Shown one piece after another: positions 31,055 to 40,138 of a stretch of 64,000 nucleotides of DNA. The notes beneath the pieces are model-generated. The model made no database searches and was not told where the DNA came from. It saw only the letters and a program-made list of their open reading frames with translations. The stretch spans positions 20,025 through 84,024 of the forward strand of contig JACPZX010000105.1 of the NCBI GenBank assembly GCA_016195325.1, given 5' to 3'. The DNA is from Acidobacteriota bacterium. GTDB taxonomy: Bacteria > Acidobacteriota > Polarisedimenticolia > JACPZX01. Numbering within the stretch: the first letter of the stretch is position 1; every line of letters starts with the position of its first letter. The translations under genes were made by a program, and so were the position numbers.

Positions 31055-32566
31055 ATGTCCTCCAGACATGCTTTCCGCGCGGCCGCGGCGCTTCTCGCCT
31101 CCCTCGCGCTCGCGCCCCCGTCGATGCCCGGAGCCGAGGAAAGAACATACGCCTCGCTGCTCGAGCAGGCGCGCGCGGATCTCGCGCGCGGTGAGTACGC
31201 CTCGAGCCTCGCCACGCTCGATCTCGCGGTGAGGACGAACCCGGACGGCGCCGAGGGACTCGCGCTGCTGGGCCGCGCCTACGTCGGCATGGAGAAGTAC
31301 GCGGAGGCCCTGGCTCCGCTCCAGCTCGCCGCGGAAATCGCGGAGCGCGCGGGCGGCCCCGCCGAGGCACGGGTCGCCATCCTGTCGGACCTCGCCATCG
31401 CGCTCGCGCGCCAGGAGCGGAGCGACGAGGCGATCGCCGTCCTGCGGAAGATCCTTTCCCTCGCCCCGGGCCGGGCCCGGATACACCACGACATCGGGCG
31501 CATCGATCTCGCGATCGGGGCGCTGCAGAAGGCGGAGTCCGAGTTCCAAGAGGAGATCGATCTGCAGTCCGCCCGCCCGGGCCCGCCCGATCCCGCGCTG
31601 GCGATGTCGCTCGAGGGGCTCGGCATCGCCGCGTACCGCCTGGGAGACGACGCGCGCGCTCTCGCGGCGTTCGAGCGGAGGGATAAGCTCAGGGAGGCGC
31701 CGATGACGGTCGAGGGGCGCTACCACTCCGGCCTCGCGCTCCTCCGCTCCGGACGCCCCGAGGAGGCGGCCGCGGCCTTCCGCGACGTGCTGAAGCGATC
31801 GAGAGACGACCGCGGTGCGCTGCAGAGCCTCGCGCGCTGCGACGCCGCGCTGGGCCTCGCCGACGAGCGGCGCGCGTCGCTCGCGCGGTTCGAGGAGCTG
31901 TACCGCGAGGAGGAGGAGCGCAAGGCGACCCGGCTGCACGTCCGCGATCTGCGCGCCGAGGCGCGCCAGCGCAGCGACGCGGGGAAGTTCGGCGACGCGG
32001 TCGCAAAGCTGAAGGAGGCGGTCTCGATCGCTCCCGAGGACGACGAGATCCGCCTCGAGCTCGGAAGGGCCCTCTCGCGGGCGGGGCAGCAGGCCGGGGC
32101 CGCGGACATCTTCCGGCGGGTGCTCGAGCGCCAGCCGCTCGACGCGGAGGCGCACTTCCAGCTCGGCCGCCTGCTCGCCGACGGCGGCGACGTGACGGCG
32201 GCCCTCCCGTCCCTCGAGCGCGCGGCGCGCCTTCAGCCGATGTCCCTCGCCTACCACACCGCGCTCGCGCAGCTCTACCTGAGGCTGCACCGCGATCAGG
32301 ACGGAGTCCGGGAGCTGAGGCTGGCGCGGAGCCTCGACCCGAAGAATCCGGAGTCGGCCTTCAACCTCGGCCTCGGCCTCGCGCAGTCGGGCGCGCTCCG
32401 CGAAGGGGCCACGGAGATCGAGACCGCCGCGAGGATGGGGTACGCGCAGCCGGTGCTCCATCAGGTTCTCTCGCAGATCTACGGGGCTCTCGGGGACGCC
32501 GCGCGCGCCGCTCAGGAGAAGGCCGCGTTCGAGAAGCTTCAGGGCGGCGGGAGATCGAAGCCTTGA
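31055..32566 (+). CDS. Exported TPR-repeat protein
   Basis: 503 residues from ATG 31055, which gives a signal peptide (AFRAAAALLASLALAPPSMPGA). The whole mature chain is TPR helices, e.g. GEYASSLATLDLAVRTNPDG, ALARQERSDEAIAVLRKILS and FNLGLGLAQSGALREGATEI, with a charged helix near 285-320. Its stop overlaps the TTG start of the next gene (TTGA), so it is coupled to the ASPIC/UnbV protein and probably acts with it at the cell surface or in the periplasm. Confidence 0.87.
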   Translation: MSSRHAFRAAAALLASLALAPPSMPGAEERTYASLLEQARADLARGEYASSLATLDLAVRTNPDGAEGLALLGRAYVGMEKYAEALAPLQLAAEIAERAGGPAEARVAILSDLAIALARQERSDEAIAVLRKILSLAPGRARIHHDIGRIDLAIGALQKAESEFQEEIDLQSARPGPPDPALAMSLEGLGIAAYRLGDDARALAAFERRDKLREAPMTVEGRYHSGLALLRSGRPEEAAAAFRDVLKRSRDDRGALQSLARCDAALGLADERRASLARFEELYREEEERKATRLHVRDLRAEARQRSDAGKFGDAVAKLKEAVSIAPEDDEIRLELGRALSRAGQQAGAADIFRRVLERQPLDAEAHFQLGRLLADGGDVTAALPSLERAARLQPMSLAYHTALAQLYLRLHRDQDGVRELRLARSLDPKNPESAFNLGLGLAQSGALREGATEIETAARMGYAQPVLHQVLSQIYGALGDAARAAQEKAAFEKLQGGGRSKP

Positions 32567-34281
32567 GGACGAGACCGCGACGCGTGGCCGCGGCCGCGGC
32601 GGTTCTCGCGCTGGCGGTTCTCGGGCTCGCGGGGCTGCCGCCGATCGCCTCGCCCTCGGCGGGCGCGGTGCGATTCACCGACGTCACCCGCGACGCCGGG
32701 ATCTCGTTCCGGCACGTGAACGGCGCGAGCGGCCAGAAATTCTACATCGAGACGATGGGGTCGGGCGCCTGCTGGTTCGACGAGGACGGGGACGGCGACG
32801 TCGATCTCTTCGTGGTGAACTCGTCGGAGCTTCCCGGGTTCAAGGCCCAGGCGACGCCGCGGAGCCGCCTCTTCCGCAACGACGGGAACGGAAAATTCAC
32901 GGACGTCACGGACGAGGCGGGGGTCGGAGCGCACGGATATGGGATGGGGTGCGTCGCCGGCGACGTCGATGGCGACGGCGATCTGGATCTCTACGTGACG
33001 AACTTCGGACCGAACGTCCTCTACCGCAACCTCGGGAACGGGAAGTTCCAGGACGTGACCGCCGAGGCGGGGGTGGCCGGCGGAGGCTGGAGCGCGAGCG
33101 CGGCGTTCGCCGACATCGACAACGACGGCGACCTCGATCTCTACGTGACGCGCTACATCGACTTCACCCTCGAGAACAACAAGTACTGCGGGCAGAACAA
33201 GCCCGGGTACCGCGCGTACTGCCACCCCGACGAGTACAACGGCGTTCCCGATCTGCTGTTCCGGAACAAGGGGGACGGGCACTTCGAGGACGTGAGCCGC
33301 CAGGCCGGGATCGCCGATCCGATCGGCAAGGGGCTGGGCGTCGTCTTCACCGACGTGAACGACGACGGGTGGCCCGACATCTACGTCGCGAACGACAAGA
33401 CGATGAACTTCCTCTATCTCAACAAGAAGGACGGGACGTTCAAGGACATCTCGCTCGTCTCGGGGACCGGCTTCTCGGAAGCGGGGCAGGTGCAGGCGGG
33501 GATGGGAACGGACGCGGGGGACGTGAACGGCGACGGGCGCATGGACCTCGTCGTCACGAATCTCGATTACGAGACGAACGAGCTGTACGTGAACAACGGG
33601 GATCTCACCTTCGCCGACGCCACGTTCGTGGCGGGTCTCGCGGAATCGAGCTTCCTCCACGTGGGGTTCGGCGCCGCGTTCGTCGACTACGACAACGACG
33701 GCGCCGCGGACCTCCTCGTCGCCAACGGCCACATCATCGACAACATCGCCCTGACCAGCACCGAGGTGACGTACGAGCAGCCTCGATCGATGCTGCGCAA
33801 CGACGGCGCCGGCCGCTTCCGTGAGGTCGGGCCCGATCTGGGGCCGGCGTTCACGGCGCCGAACGTCGGGCGCGGGCTCGCGATCGCCGATTACGACGAC
33901 GACGGCGACGCGGACCTCTTCGTCGTGAACAACAATCGTGAGGCCCAGCTCCTGCGCAACGACGGAGGGAGCGCGGCGGGGCACTGGCTGCGCGTGAAGC
34001 TCCAGGGAACGAAGAGCAACCGGGACGGTGTCGGCGCGCGCATCCGGGTGAAGACGCGCGATGCCGCGGGCAAGGTCAGGGTGCAGACGAACGAGGTCAG
34101 GGAGGGGTCGAGTTATCTCTCCCAGAACGATCTTCGGGTTCGCTTCGGCCTGGGCGCCGCGACCACCGTGGACGAAGTGCAGATCCGCTGGCCTTCGGGA
34201 GCGGTGCAGACCCTCAGGGAGGTCAAGGCCGACCAGACGCTGAAGATCGTCGAGGCCGCCGACGGGACGTCCGACCCGTAG
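32563..34281 (+). CDS. CRTAC1-like FG-GAP propeller protein with ASPIC/UnbV domain
   Basis: 572 residues from a TTG that overlaps the TPR gene stop by 4 bases. A signal segment (AAAAVLALAVLGLAGLPPIAS) precedes a propeller whose blades carry acidic calcium loops: DEDGDGDVDLF, DVDGDGDLDLY, DIDNDGDLDLY, DVNDDGWPDIY, DVNGDGRMDLV, DYDNDGAADLL and DYDDDGDADLF. The C-terminal ASPIC/UnbV module reads SYLSQNDLRVRFGLG and VDEVQIRWPSGAVQTL. The plan is shared with 28473-31010 minus the TPRs, which here are on the separate upstream gene. Substrate or ligand unknown. Confidence 0.9.
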   Translation: MRTRPRRVAAAAAVLALAVLGLAGLPPIASPSAGAVRFTDVTRDAGISFRHVNGASGQKFYIETMGSGACWFDEDGDGDVDLFVVNSSELPGFKAQATPRSRLFRNDGNGKFTDVTDEAGVGAHGYGMGCVAGDVDGDGDLDLYVTNFGPNVLYRNLGNGKFQDVTAEAGVAGGGWSASAAFADIDNDGDLDLYVTRYIDFTLENNKYCGQNKPGYRAYCHPDEYNGVPDLLFRNKGDGHFEDVSRQAGIADPIGKGLGVVFTDVNDDGWPDIYVANDKTMNFLYLNKKDGTFKDISLVSGTGFSEAGQVQAGMGTDAGDVNGDGRMDLVVTNLDYETNELYVNNGDLTFADATFVAGLAESSFLHVGFGAAFVDYDNDGAADLLVANGHIIDNIALTSTEVTYEQPRSMLRNDGAGRFREVGPDLGPAFTAPNVGRGLAIADYDDDGDADLFVVNNNREAQLLRNDGGSAAGHWLRVKLQGTKSNRDGVGARIRVKTRDAAGKVRVQTNEVREGSSYLSQNDLRVRFGLGAATTVDEVQIRWPSGAVQTLREVKADQTLKIVEAADGTSDP

Positions 34282-34388
34282 ACCAGCCATGTCCTCTTGC
34301 GTTGACAGCGCGGTGCGGCGGCCGGCGGAGGAGTTCGGGCACAACGATTGCTGCGCCCGGCGTGGAGCTTCAAGGGAGATCTCGACTC

Positions 34389-35912
34389 ATGCGCCATTCG
34401 CGGAACGCCGTCGCCCTTCTCGCCATCGCACTCACGTCGATCGTCTCGGGAAGCGCCCCGGCCGCAACGCCCCCTCCCGCCGTCCGCCCGAACATCGTGC
34501 TCATCCTCACCGACGATCTCGACACCGCCTCGATGCCCTTCCTGCCGCGACTCAAGTCGCTGCTCGCCGACCAGGGGACGACCTTCTCGAACTTCATCAT
34601 CAGCGACTCTCTCTGCTGCCCCTCGCGCTCCTCGATTCTGCGGGGCCAGTACGATCACAACCACCACGTGCTGTCGAATGGCGCTCCCGACGGCGGGTTC
34701 CAGAAGTTCCAGAGCCTGCACGAGGGAGATTCGACCCTTGCCACCTGGCTCCAGGCCGCCGGGTACCGCACGATCCTCCTCGGCAAGTACCTGAACGGCT
34801 ACCCGGGATCCGCCGGGAAGACCTACGTGCCTCCGGGATGGAGCGACTGGTACAGCCCCGTCGACGGCACTCCGTACGCGCAGTACGACTACACGCTGAA
34901 CGAGAACGGGAGGCACACGATCGACAACGGCCACGCCGATCGCGACTACCTCGGGGACGTCCTCACCGCCAGGGCGGTCAAGTTCATCTCGCGCGCGTCG
35001 GGCGGCGAGAGGCCCTTCTTCGTCTACCTCGCCCCGTACTCGCCGCACCGGCCCTACACGCCCGCGCGACGGCACCTGGGCGCGTTCGACGGCGCCTCGG
35101 CGCCGCGACCCGCTTCGTTCAATGAAGGCGACGTCTCCGACAAGCCGCTCTGGTACCGGACCCTCCCGCTTCTCGACACCACCGAGATCGCGGAGATCGA
35201 CGACGCATGGAGGAAGCGGCTCGAGTCGATGCTCGGCGTCGAGGACATGGTCGCGAGCGTCATCGACGCTCTCGCGGCGGCGGGGCAGCTCGACAACACC
35301 TACATCTTCTTCACCTCGGACAACGGCTATCACATGGGAGTGCACCGGCTCCTCCCCGGCAAGCGCACTCCGTACGAAGAGGACATCCGCGTGCCGATGA
35401 TCGTGAGGGGCCCCGGCGTTCCGAGCGGCGCGACGCTTTCGCATCTCGTCGGCAACGTCGACCTCGCCCCGACAATCACCGAGCTGGCCGGAGCCACGGC
35501 GGCGGAGTTCGTCGACGGGCTCTCGCTCGCGCGCCTCCTCGCGGCCGACCCTCCCGCTTCCTCCTCGTTCCGCGACGCGTACCTTCTCGAGCACCTGACG
35601 CTCCGCGCCGGCGGCAGCTCGGCGGGAGATAATCCGGAGGGGGCGGCGGACGGGACGCTGGAACCCCTGGACCCGATGGAGGCGCCGCCGCGTCCCGACG
35701 CGCTGGAGCACAACACCCCACCTTTCACCGGACTGAGGCTCGCCGATTCCGTCTACGTCGAGTACGACGACGGCGAGAAGGAGATGTACGACCTTCGCAC
35801 CGATCCCGACGAGCTCGTGAACTCCGTCTCCTCGGCCGATCCGGCGCTCGTCGCGACGCTCTCCGCGCGCCTCGCCGCACTGAAGGCGTGTGCCGAGGCG
35901 TCGTGCCGCTGA
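34389..35912 (+). CDS. Secreted sulfatase (arylsulfatase / GlcNAc-6-sulfatase-like)
   Basis: 507 residues from ATG 34389 with a signal peptide (AVALLAIALTSIVSGSAPAA). Metal-binding PNIVLILTDDLD and the sulfatase signature CCPSR (Cys76, to become formylglycine) are present, then GKYLNGYPG, PHRPYTPA and TSDNGYHMGVHRLLPGK with the second metal ligands. It cleaves sulfate esters, probably from a sulfated glycan. No anaerobic or FGE-type maturase is in the window. A C-terminal segment near 395-430 is disordered (EGAADGTLEPLDPMEAPP). Confidence 0.92.
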   Translation: MRHSRNAVALLAIALTSIVSGSAPAATPPPAVRPNIVLILTDDLDTASMPFLPRLKSLLADQGTTFSNFIISDSLCCPSRSSILRGQYDHNHHVLSNGAPDGGFQKFQSLHEGDSTLATWLQAAGYRTILLGKYLNGYPGSAGKTYVPPGWSDWYSPVDGTPYAQYDYTLNENGRHTIDNGHADRDYLGDVLTARAVKFISRASGGERPFFVYLAPYSPHRPYTPARRHLGAFDGASAPRPASFNEGDVSDKPLWYRTLPLLDTTEIAEIDDAWRKRLESMLGVEDMVASVIDALAAAGQLDNTYIFFTSDNGYHMGVHRLLPGKRTPYEEDIRVPMIVRGPGVPSGATLSHLVGNVDLAPTITELAGATAAEFVDGLSLARLLAADPPASSSFRDAYLLEHLTLRAGGSSAGDNPEGAADGTLEPLDPMEAPPRPDALEHNTPPFTGLRLADSVYVEYDDGEKEMYDLRTDPDELVNSVSSADPALVATLSARLAALKACAEASCR

Positions 35913-35976
35913 AGCGTTCTCCTTGATCTGAGTTCTCCCGCGCCGTTATTCTCGGGCGCCCGCGAGGAGACCCGCG

Positions 35977-37137
35977 TTGACCACGCCAGCCCAAGCAAGC
36001 TCCTCTGAGCCCGGCGCCATCGACGGCGTTCCGGTCTACGACCATCTCCTCGAGATCCGCGCGCTCAGGACTTTCTTCTTCACGAGGGGCGGCGTCGTCC
36101 GGGCGGTGAACGACGTCTCGCTGCACCTCGACGAAGGCGAGGTGCTGGGCCTCGTCGGCGAATCGGGATGCGGCAAGACGATGACCGCCCTCTCGATCCT
36201 CAAGCTCGTCGATCCCCCCGGCCGCATCGTCGGGGGCGAGGTCCGTCTCCGCGGGCGGGATCTCCTGCTGCTGAGCGAGGACGAGATCCGGCGCGTTCGC
36301 GGCGGATCGATCTCGATGATCTTCCAGGAGGCGGGCGCCGCGCTGAACCCCGTCCTCACCGTCGGCTTCCAGATCGCCGAGACCGCGATGGTGCACCTCG
36401 GCATCCGAAAGAAGGAGGCGATGAGCCTGGCCGTGAAGATGCTCGAGGAGGTCCGCATCCCCGACGCGGCGCGGCGGGCCCGCGGGTACCCGCACCAGCT
36501 CTCCGGCGGGATGAAGCAGCGCGCGATGATCGCCATGGCCCTCGTCTGCCGTCCCTCGATCCTGATCGCCGACGAGCCGACGACGGCCCTCGACGTCACG
36601 ATCCAGGCCGAGATCCTCGATCTCCTCGCGCGCCTGCGGGAGGAATATCGCCTGACGATTCTGCTCATCACTCACGATCTGGGCGTCGTGGCCGAGATCG
36701 CCGATCGCGTCGCGGTCATGTACGCCGGCAAGATCGTCGAGGAAGCCGCCGCACCCGACTTCTTCCGTGAGCCGAGGCATCCCTACTCGGAGGGCCTGCT
36801 CCGCGCGATGCGGAAGGATGCGGGAACCCGCGCCGCGCGGCGCCTGGCCGCGATCGAGGGGGCGGTCCCCGATCTCCTCCGACCCCCGGCAGGATGCCTC
36901 TTCTCGCCGCGGTGCGGGGACGCCTTCGACGCGTGCGCCGAGCGCCACCCGCCCCTCGTCCGATCGATCGGAGCCCGCTCGCGCGGCCCCGCCGCGGCCC
37001 GACGCGCCGCGGCCCCGGGCGGGACGCCGCCGTCGGACGCGTTCGCGCGCAAGGTGGCCTGCTTCCAGTTCGACGCTCTCCCCGACGCGTCGCGCTCCCC
37101 GGACGGGGCGGGATGGGATGCCGAACGTGGCCGGTGA
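35977..37137 (+). CDS. Dipeptide/oligopeptide ABC transporter ATP-binding protein (DppD-like)
   Basis: 386 residues from a TTG start. Walker A GESGCGKT, signature LSGGMKQRAMIAMAL and Walker B ILIADEPTTALD are intact. The Opp/Dpp C-terminal extension follows (HPYSEGLLRAM, then the CLFSPRCGDAFDACAERHPP cysteine cluster, which in DppD/F relatives can hold an iron-sulfur or structural site). It overlaps the next ATPase gene by 20 bases. Unusually, no permease or substrate-binding gene accompanies the pair. Confidence 0.93.
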   Translation: MTTPAQASSSEPGAIDGVPVYDHLLEIRALRTFFFTRGGVVRAVNDVSLHLDEGEVLGLVGESGCGKTMTALSILKLVDPPGRIVGGEVRLRGRDLLLLSEDEIRRVRGGSISMIFQEAGAALNPVLTVGFQIAETAMVHLGIRKKEAMSLAVKMLEEVRIPDAARRARGYPHQLSGGMKQRAMIAMALVCRPSILIADEPTTALDVTIQAEILDLLARLREEYRLTILLITHDLGVVAEIADRVAVMYAGKIVEEAAAPDFFREPRHPYSEGLLRAMRKDAGTRAARRLAAIEGAVPDLLRPPAGCLFSPRCGDAFDACAERHPPLVRSIGARSRGPAAARRAAAPGGTPPSDAFARKVACFQFDALPDASRSPDGAGWDAERGR

Positions 37138-38176
37138 GGCGGCCGCCGTTCCCCCTGCGGCGACGCCCCGGAGGCTCGGCCCGGAGCTCCTGCGCGTCAC
37201 CGATCTCGTGAAGCACTACCCCACCGCCGGCGGCCTCTTCGCACGCGGGGCCCCGTTGCGCGCTGTGGACGGCGTGTCGTTCGACGTCCGAGAGGGAGAG
37301 ACCCTCGCCCTCGTCGGTGAATCGGGGAGCGGCAAGACGACGACCGGGCGCTGCATCCTGAGGCTCATCGAGCCGACCTCGGGGAGCGTGACGTTCATGG
37401 GCGAGGACTTCTTCTCGCTCGGCCGCGAGCCGCTGCGGCGGATGCGGCGCCACATCCAGATCATCTTCCAGGATCCTTACTCGTCGCTCAATCCGAGGAT
37501 GTCGGTCGAGTCCGCCGTCGGCGAGCCCTTCGCGATCCACAAGCTCGCCCGCGGCGCCGCGAGAAAGGAGAAAGTCGCGGAGCTGCTGGCGATGGTGGGG
37601 CTCGACCCGGGCACGATGTCGAAGCACCCGCACGAGCTCTCGGGCGGTCAGAGGCAGCGGGTCGGGATCGCGCGCGCCCTCGCCCTCCGGCCGAAGCTCG
37701 TCGTCTGCGACGAGCCGGTCTCCTCGCTCGACGTCTCGATCCAGGCGCAGGTCATCAACCTCCTCGCGGAGCTCCAGGAGAAGCTGGGGCTCGCGTACGT
37801 CTTCATCTCGCACGACCTGCGGCTCGTCGAGCACCTCGCCGATCGCGTGGCGGTGATGTACCTCGGGAAAATCGTCGAGTGCGCCCCCGCGGATCGGATC
37901 TTCGCGCAGCCCGCTCACCCGTACACGAAGATGCTCCTCGCGTCGGTTCCGGTCGACGATCCCTCGAAGCGGCGGCGGCGCGATCCTTCCATCACCGAGA
38001 TGCCGAGCTCGGTCGATCTCCCTCCGGGATGCCGGTTCCACCCCCGCTGCCCCGTCCGGGTCGAGGCCTGCTCGACGATCGAGCCGGAGCTTCTCGCGGA
38101 GGGGCCCGGCCTCGTCTCGTGCCACCTCGTGCACCCCGCGTCGGGTCGGCCCGGGCCGGGCGCGCGCCCTTCGTAG
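37118..38176 (+). CDS. Dipeptide/oligopeptide ABC transporter ATP-binding protein (DppF-like)
   Basis: 352 residues from ATG 37118 inside the end of the DppD-like gene. Motifs: GESGSGKTTTGRC (Walker A), [15 protein letters not shown] (signature), LVVCDEPVSSLD (Walker B) and the Opp-type tail HPYTKMLLASVP with CRFHPRCPVRVEAC. It would form the heterodimeric motor with the upstream protein. Permeases must be supplied from elsewhere in the genome. Confidence 0.93.
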   Translation: MPNVAGEAAAVPPAATPRRLGPELLRVTDLVKHYPTAGGLFARGAPLRAVDGVSFDVREGETLALVGESGSGKTTTGRCILRLIEPTSGSVTFMGEDFFSLGREPLRRMRRHIQIIFQDPYSSLNPRMSVESAVGEPFAIHKLARGAARKEKVAELLAMVGLDPGTMSKHPHELSGGQRQRVGIARALALRPKLVVCDEPVSSLDVSIQAQVINLLAELQEKLGLAYVFISHDLRLVEHLADRVAVMYLGKIVECAPADRIFAQPAHPYTKMLLASVPVDDPSKRRRRDPSITEMPSSVDLPPGCRFHPRCPVRVEACSTIEPELLAEGPGLVSCHLVHPASGRPGPGARPS

Positions 38177-38379
38177 GGGGCCGCGAGCCCGCGAAGACCC
38201 GCGCCGGGAGCCGCTTTCCACACGAAATGCGGGATTCCCGCGCGGCCGCCGCAACCCGCCGGGGGGGATTCGCGTTGTGAGCGCTTGCAAGTCGCGCCGC
38301 GGTCTAAGAAACTCCCGGTCCCTGAAAGCGTAAAGACGACCGTCATCTGCAAGCCAGCAGAACTGCCTGAGGTGTATTC

Positions 38380-40044
38380 ATGAACCTGACGAGACTCGCG
38401 TGCACGCTGATCCTCTCCGCTTCCGCCGTTTCATCGCTCACCTCGCCGGCGACGGCGCAGGAGGCCACGGGGGCGCCGGGCGCCGCCGGGACGCTTCAGA
38501 TGAGCCTGACGGACTGCGTCCGTGAGGCGTTCAAGAACAACGCGGACATCCGGATCGACTCCTACCGGCCGATGCTCAGCGACACCGACATCGCCTTCGC
38601 CAAGGCCCAGTTCGACGCGTCGCTGACGGGATCGCTCTTCTACCAAGATCAGAAGTCGCCCACGCTGAACTCCGTCGTCAACAACGCGCATACGTCGGCC
38701 GAAACAGTCATCGGCAAGACGCCGAGCAACTTCTCCCAGGCGGACGTCGTCTACGCGGACCCGCTGACGACGGGCGGCCGGTGGCAGGCGGACCTCAGGC
38801 TTTCGCGAAACGTGCAGCCCTTCTTCAGCTTCGGGCCGACGGTAGCACCCCTGGCATTCCCCGAGACCTACCGGACGAGCCTGACCTTCTCGGTGGTGCA
38901 GCCGCTCCTCCGGAATTTCGGCAGGAAGGTGAACGAGACGAACATCACGCTCTCGTCGATCAACCACGAGTTCGACAACGAGACGTTCCGCCAGCGCGTG
39001 CAGGACACCCTCTTCGGCGTCGAGGCGGCGTACTGGGGGCTCGTCTTCGCGCGCCAGAACCTCGACGTCGCGAACGAGGCGCTCCGGCTCGCGCAGGAGC
39101 TCCTGAAGCTCAACCAGATCAAGGTCCAGGTCGGAACGCTCCCTCCGATCGACATCACGCAGGCCGAAGCAGGGGTCGCGAGCAAGGAGGAGGCGGTCAT
39201 CACCGCGCGCGCCGGCATCGAGAACGCCCAGGACACGCTGCGCCGCGTGATCGGCATGGATGCGAAGAGCCCGAACTGGAGGGCGTCGATTGCGCCGACG
39301 GAGGGTCTCGGCGTTCCCGATCAGCCCATCGATCTCGATCAGGCGATCAAGACGGCCATCGAAAACCGCCCCGACCTCTCGGCCGAGCGCCTGAGAATAA
39401 AGTCTGCCGACGCGGTCCTGTATCAGGCGCGGAATCAGATGAAGTATTCCCTCGACGCCCAGGCGTCCTACGGGCTGACGGGGCTCGCGGGGGATCGCGG
39501 CCTGATCCTTCCGCGCGTGGACCCGAACACCGGCCTCCCCATTCCCGGAACGCGCATCCCGCCGGACAATGGACCCGGATTCCAGGACACGACCAGCGCG
39601 ATCACCGGCCGCGACTTCCCGACGTGGACCGCACAGCTCACGCTCGGCATTCCGATCGGCAACCACGCCGCGGAGGCGAACTACACGAAGCAGCGCCTCG
39701 CGCGCGAGCAGACGGGCGTGGGCTACCAGAGCCTCGAGCAGGCGGCGATCGTCCAGGTGGGCCTCGCGGTGCGGCGCGTCGAGACCGACAAGAAGCGGAT
39801 CCAGGCCGCCGAGAAGAACCGCATCCTCCAGGAGAAGACGGTCGAGGCGGAGCAGAAGAAGTTCGAGAACGGGATGTCCACGTCGTTCCAGGTGCTCACG
39901 TTCCAGAACGACCTGGCGACGGCCCGGTCCCGCGAGCTCAACGCGAAGACCGACTATCGCATCTCGCTCGCGAACCTCGACAGCGTGATCGGCGTCATCG
40001 ACAAGTCGCTGAACGTCTCCCTGAAGAACTACGGCACGAACTGA
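38380..40044 (+). CDS. TolC-family outer membrane efflux protein
   Basis: 554 residues with a signal peptide (LACTLILSASAVSSLTSPATAQ). Two OEP-type repeats are visible: LTDCVREAFKNNADI at the start of the first, long coiled-coil helices (FGVEAAYWGLVFARQNLDVA, and ILQEKTVEAEQKKFENGMST), and strand pairs such as LTFSVVQPLLRNFG. It forms the outer-membrane exit duct for the YIP1 / HlyD / MacB genes that follow on the same strand, 94 bases apart. The 203-base gap upstream (38177-38379) holds a CTTGCAAG palindrome but no clear promoter. Confidence 0.92.
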   Translation: MNLTRLACTLILSASAVSSLTSPATAQEATGAPGAAGTLQMSLTDCVREAFKNNADIRIDSYRPMLSDTDIAFAKAQFDASLTGSLFYQDQKSPTLNSVVNNAHTSAETVIGKTPSNFSQADVVYADPLTTGGRWQADLRLSRNVQPFFSFGPTVAPLAFPETYRTSLTFSVVQPLLRNFGRKVNETNITLSSINHEFDNETFRQRVQDTLFGVEAAYWGLVFARQNLDVANEALRLAQELLKLNQIKVQVGTLPPIDITQAEAGVASKEEAVITARAGIENAQDTLRRVIGMDAKSPNWRASIAPTEGLGVPDQPIDLDQAIKTAIENRPDLSAERLRIKSADAVLYQARNQMKYSLDAQASYGLTGLAGDRGLILPRVDPNTGLPIPGTRIPPDNGPGFQDTTSAITGRDFPTWTAQLTLGIPIGNHAAEANYTKQRLAREQTGVGYQSLEQAAIVQVGLAVRRVETDKKRIQAAEKNRILQEKTVEAEQKKFENGMSTSFQVLTFQNDLATARSRELNAKTDYRISLANLDSVIGVIDKSLNVSLKNYGTN

Positions 40045-40138
40045 CGCGACGGAGGGTGGGAACCGCGAGGGAGCCGGAGGGATTGCCCCGGGGGAAGATG
40101 GTATCGTACCCCGTGACTTCCTTCGAAAGGGGCGATTC

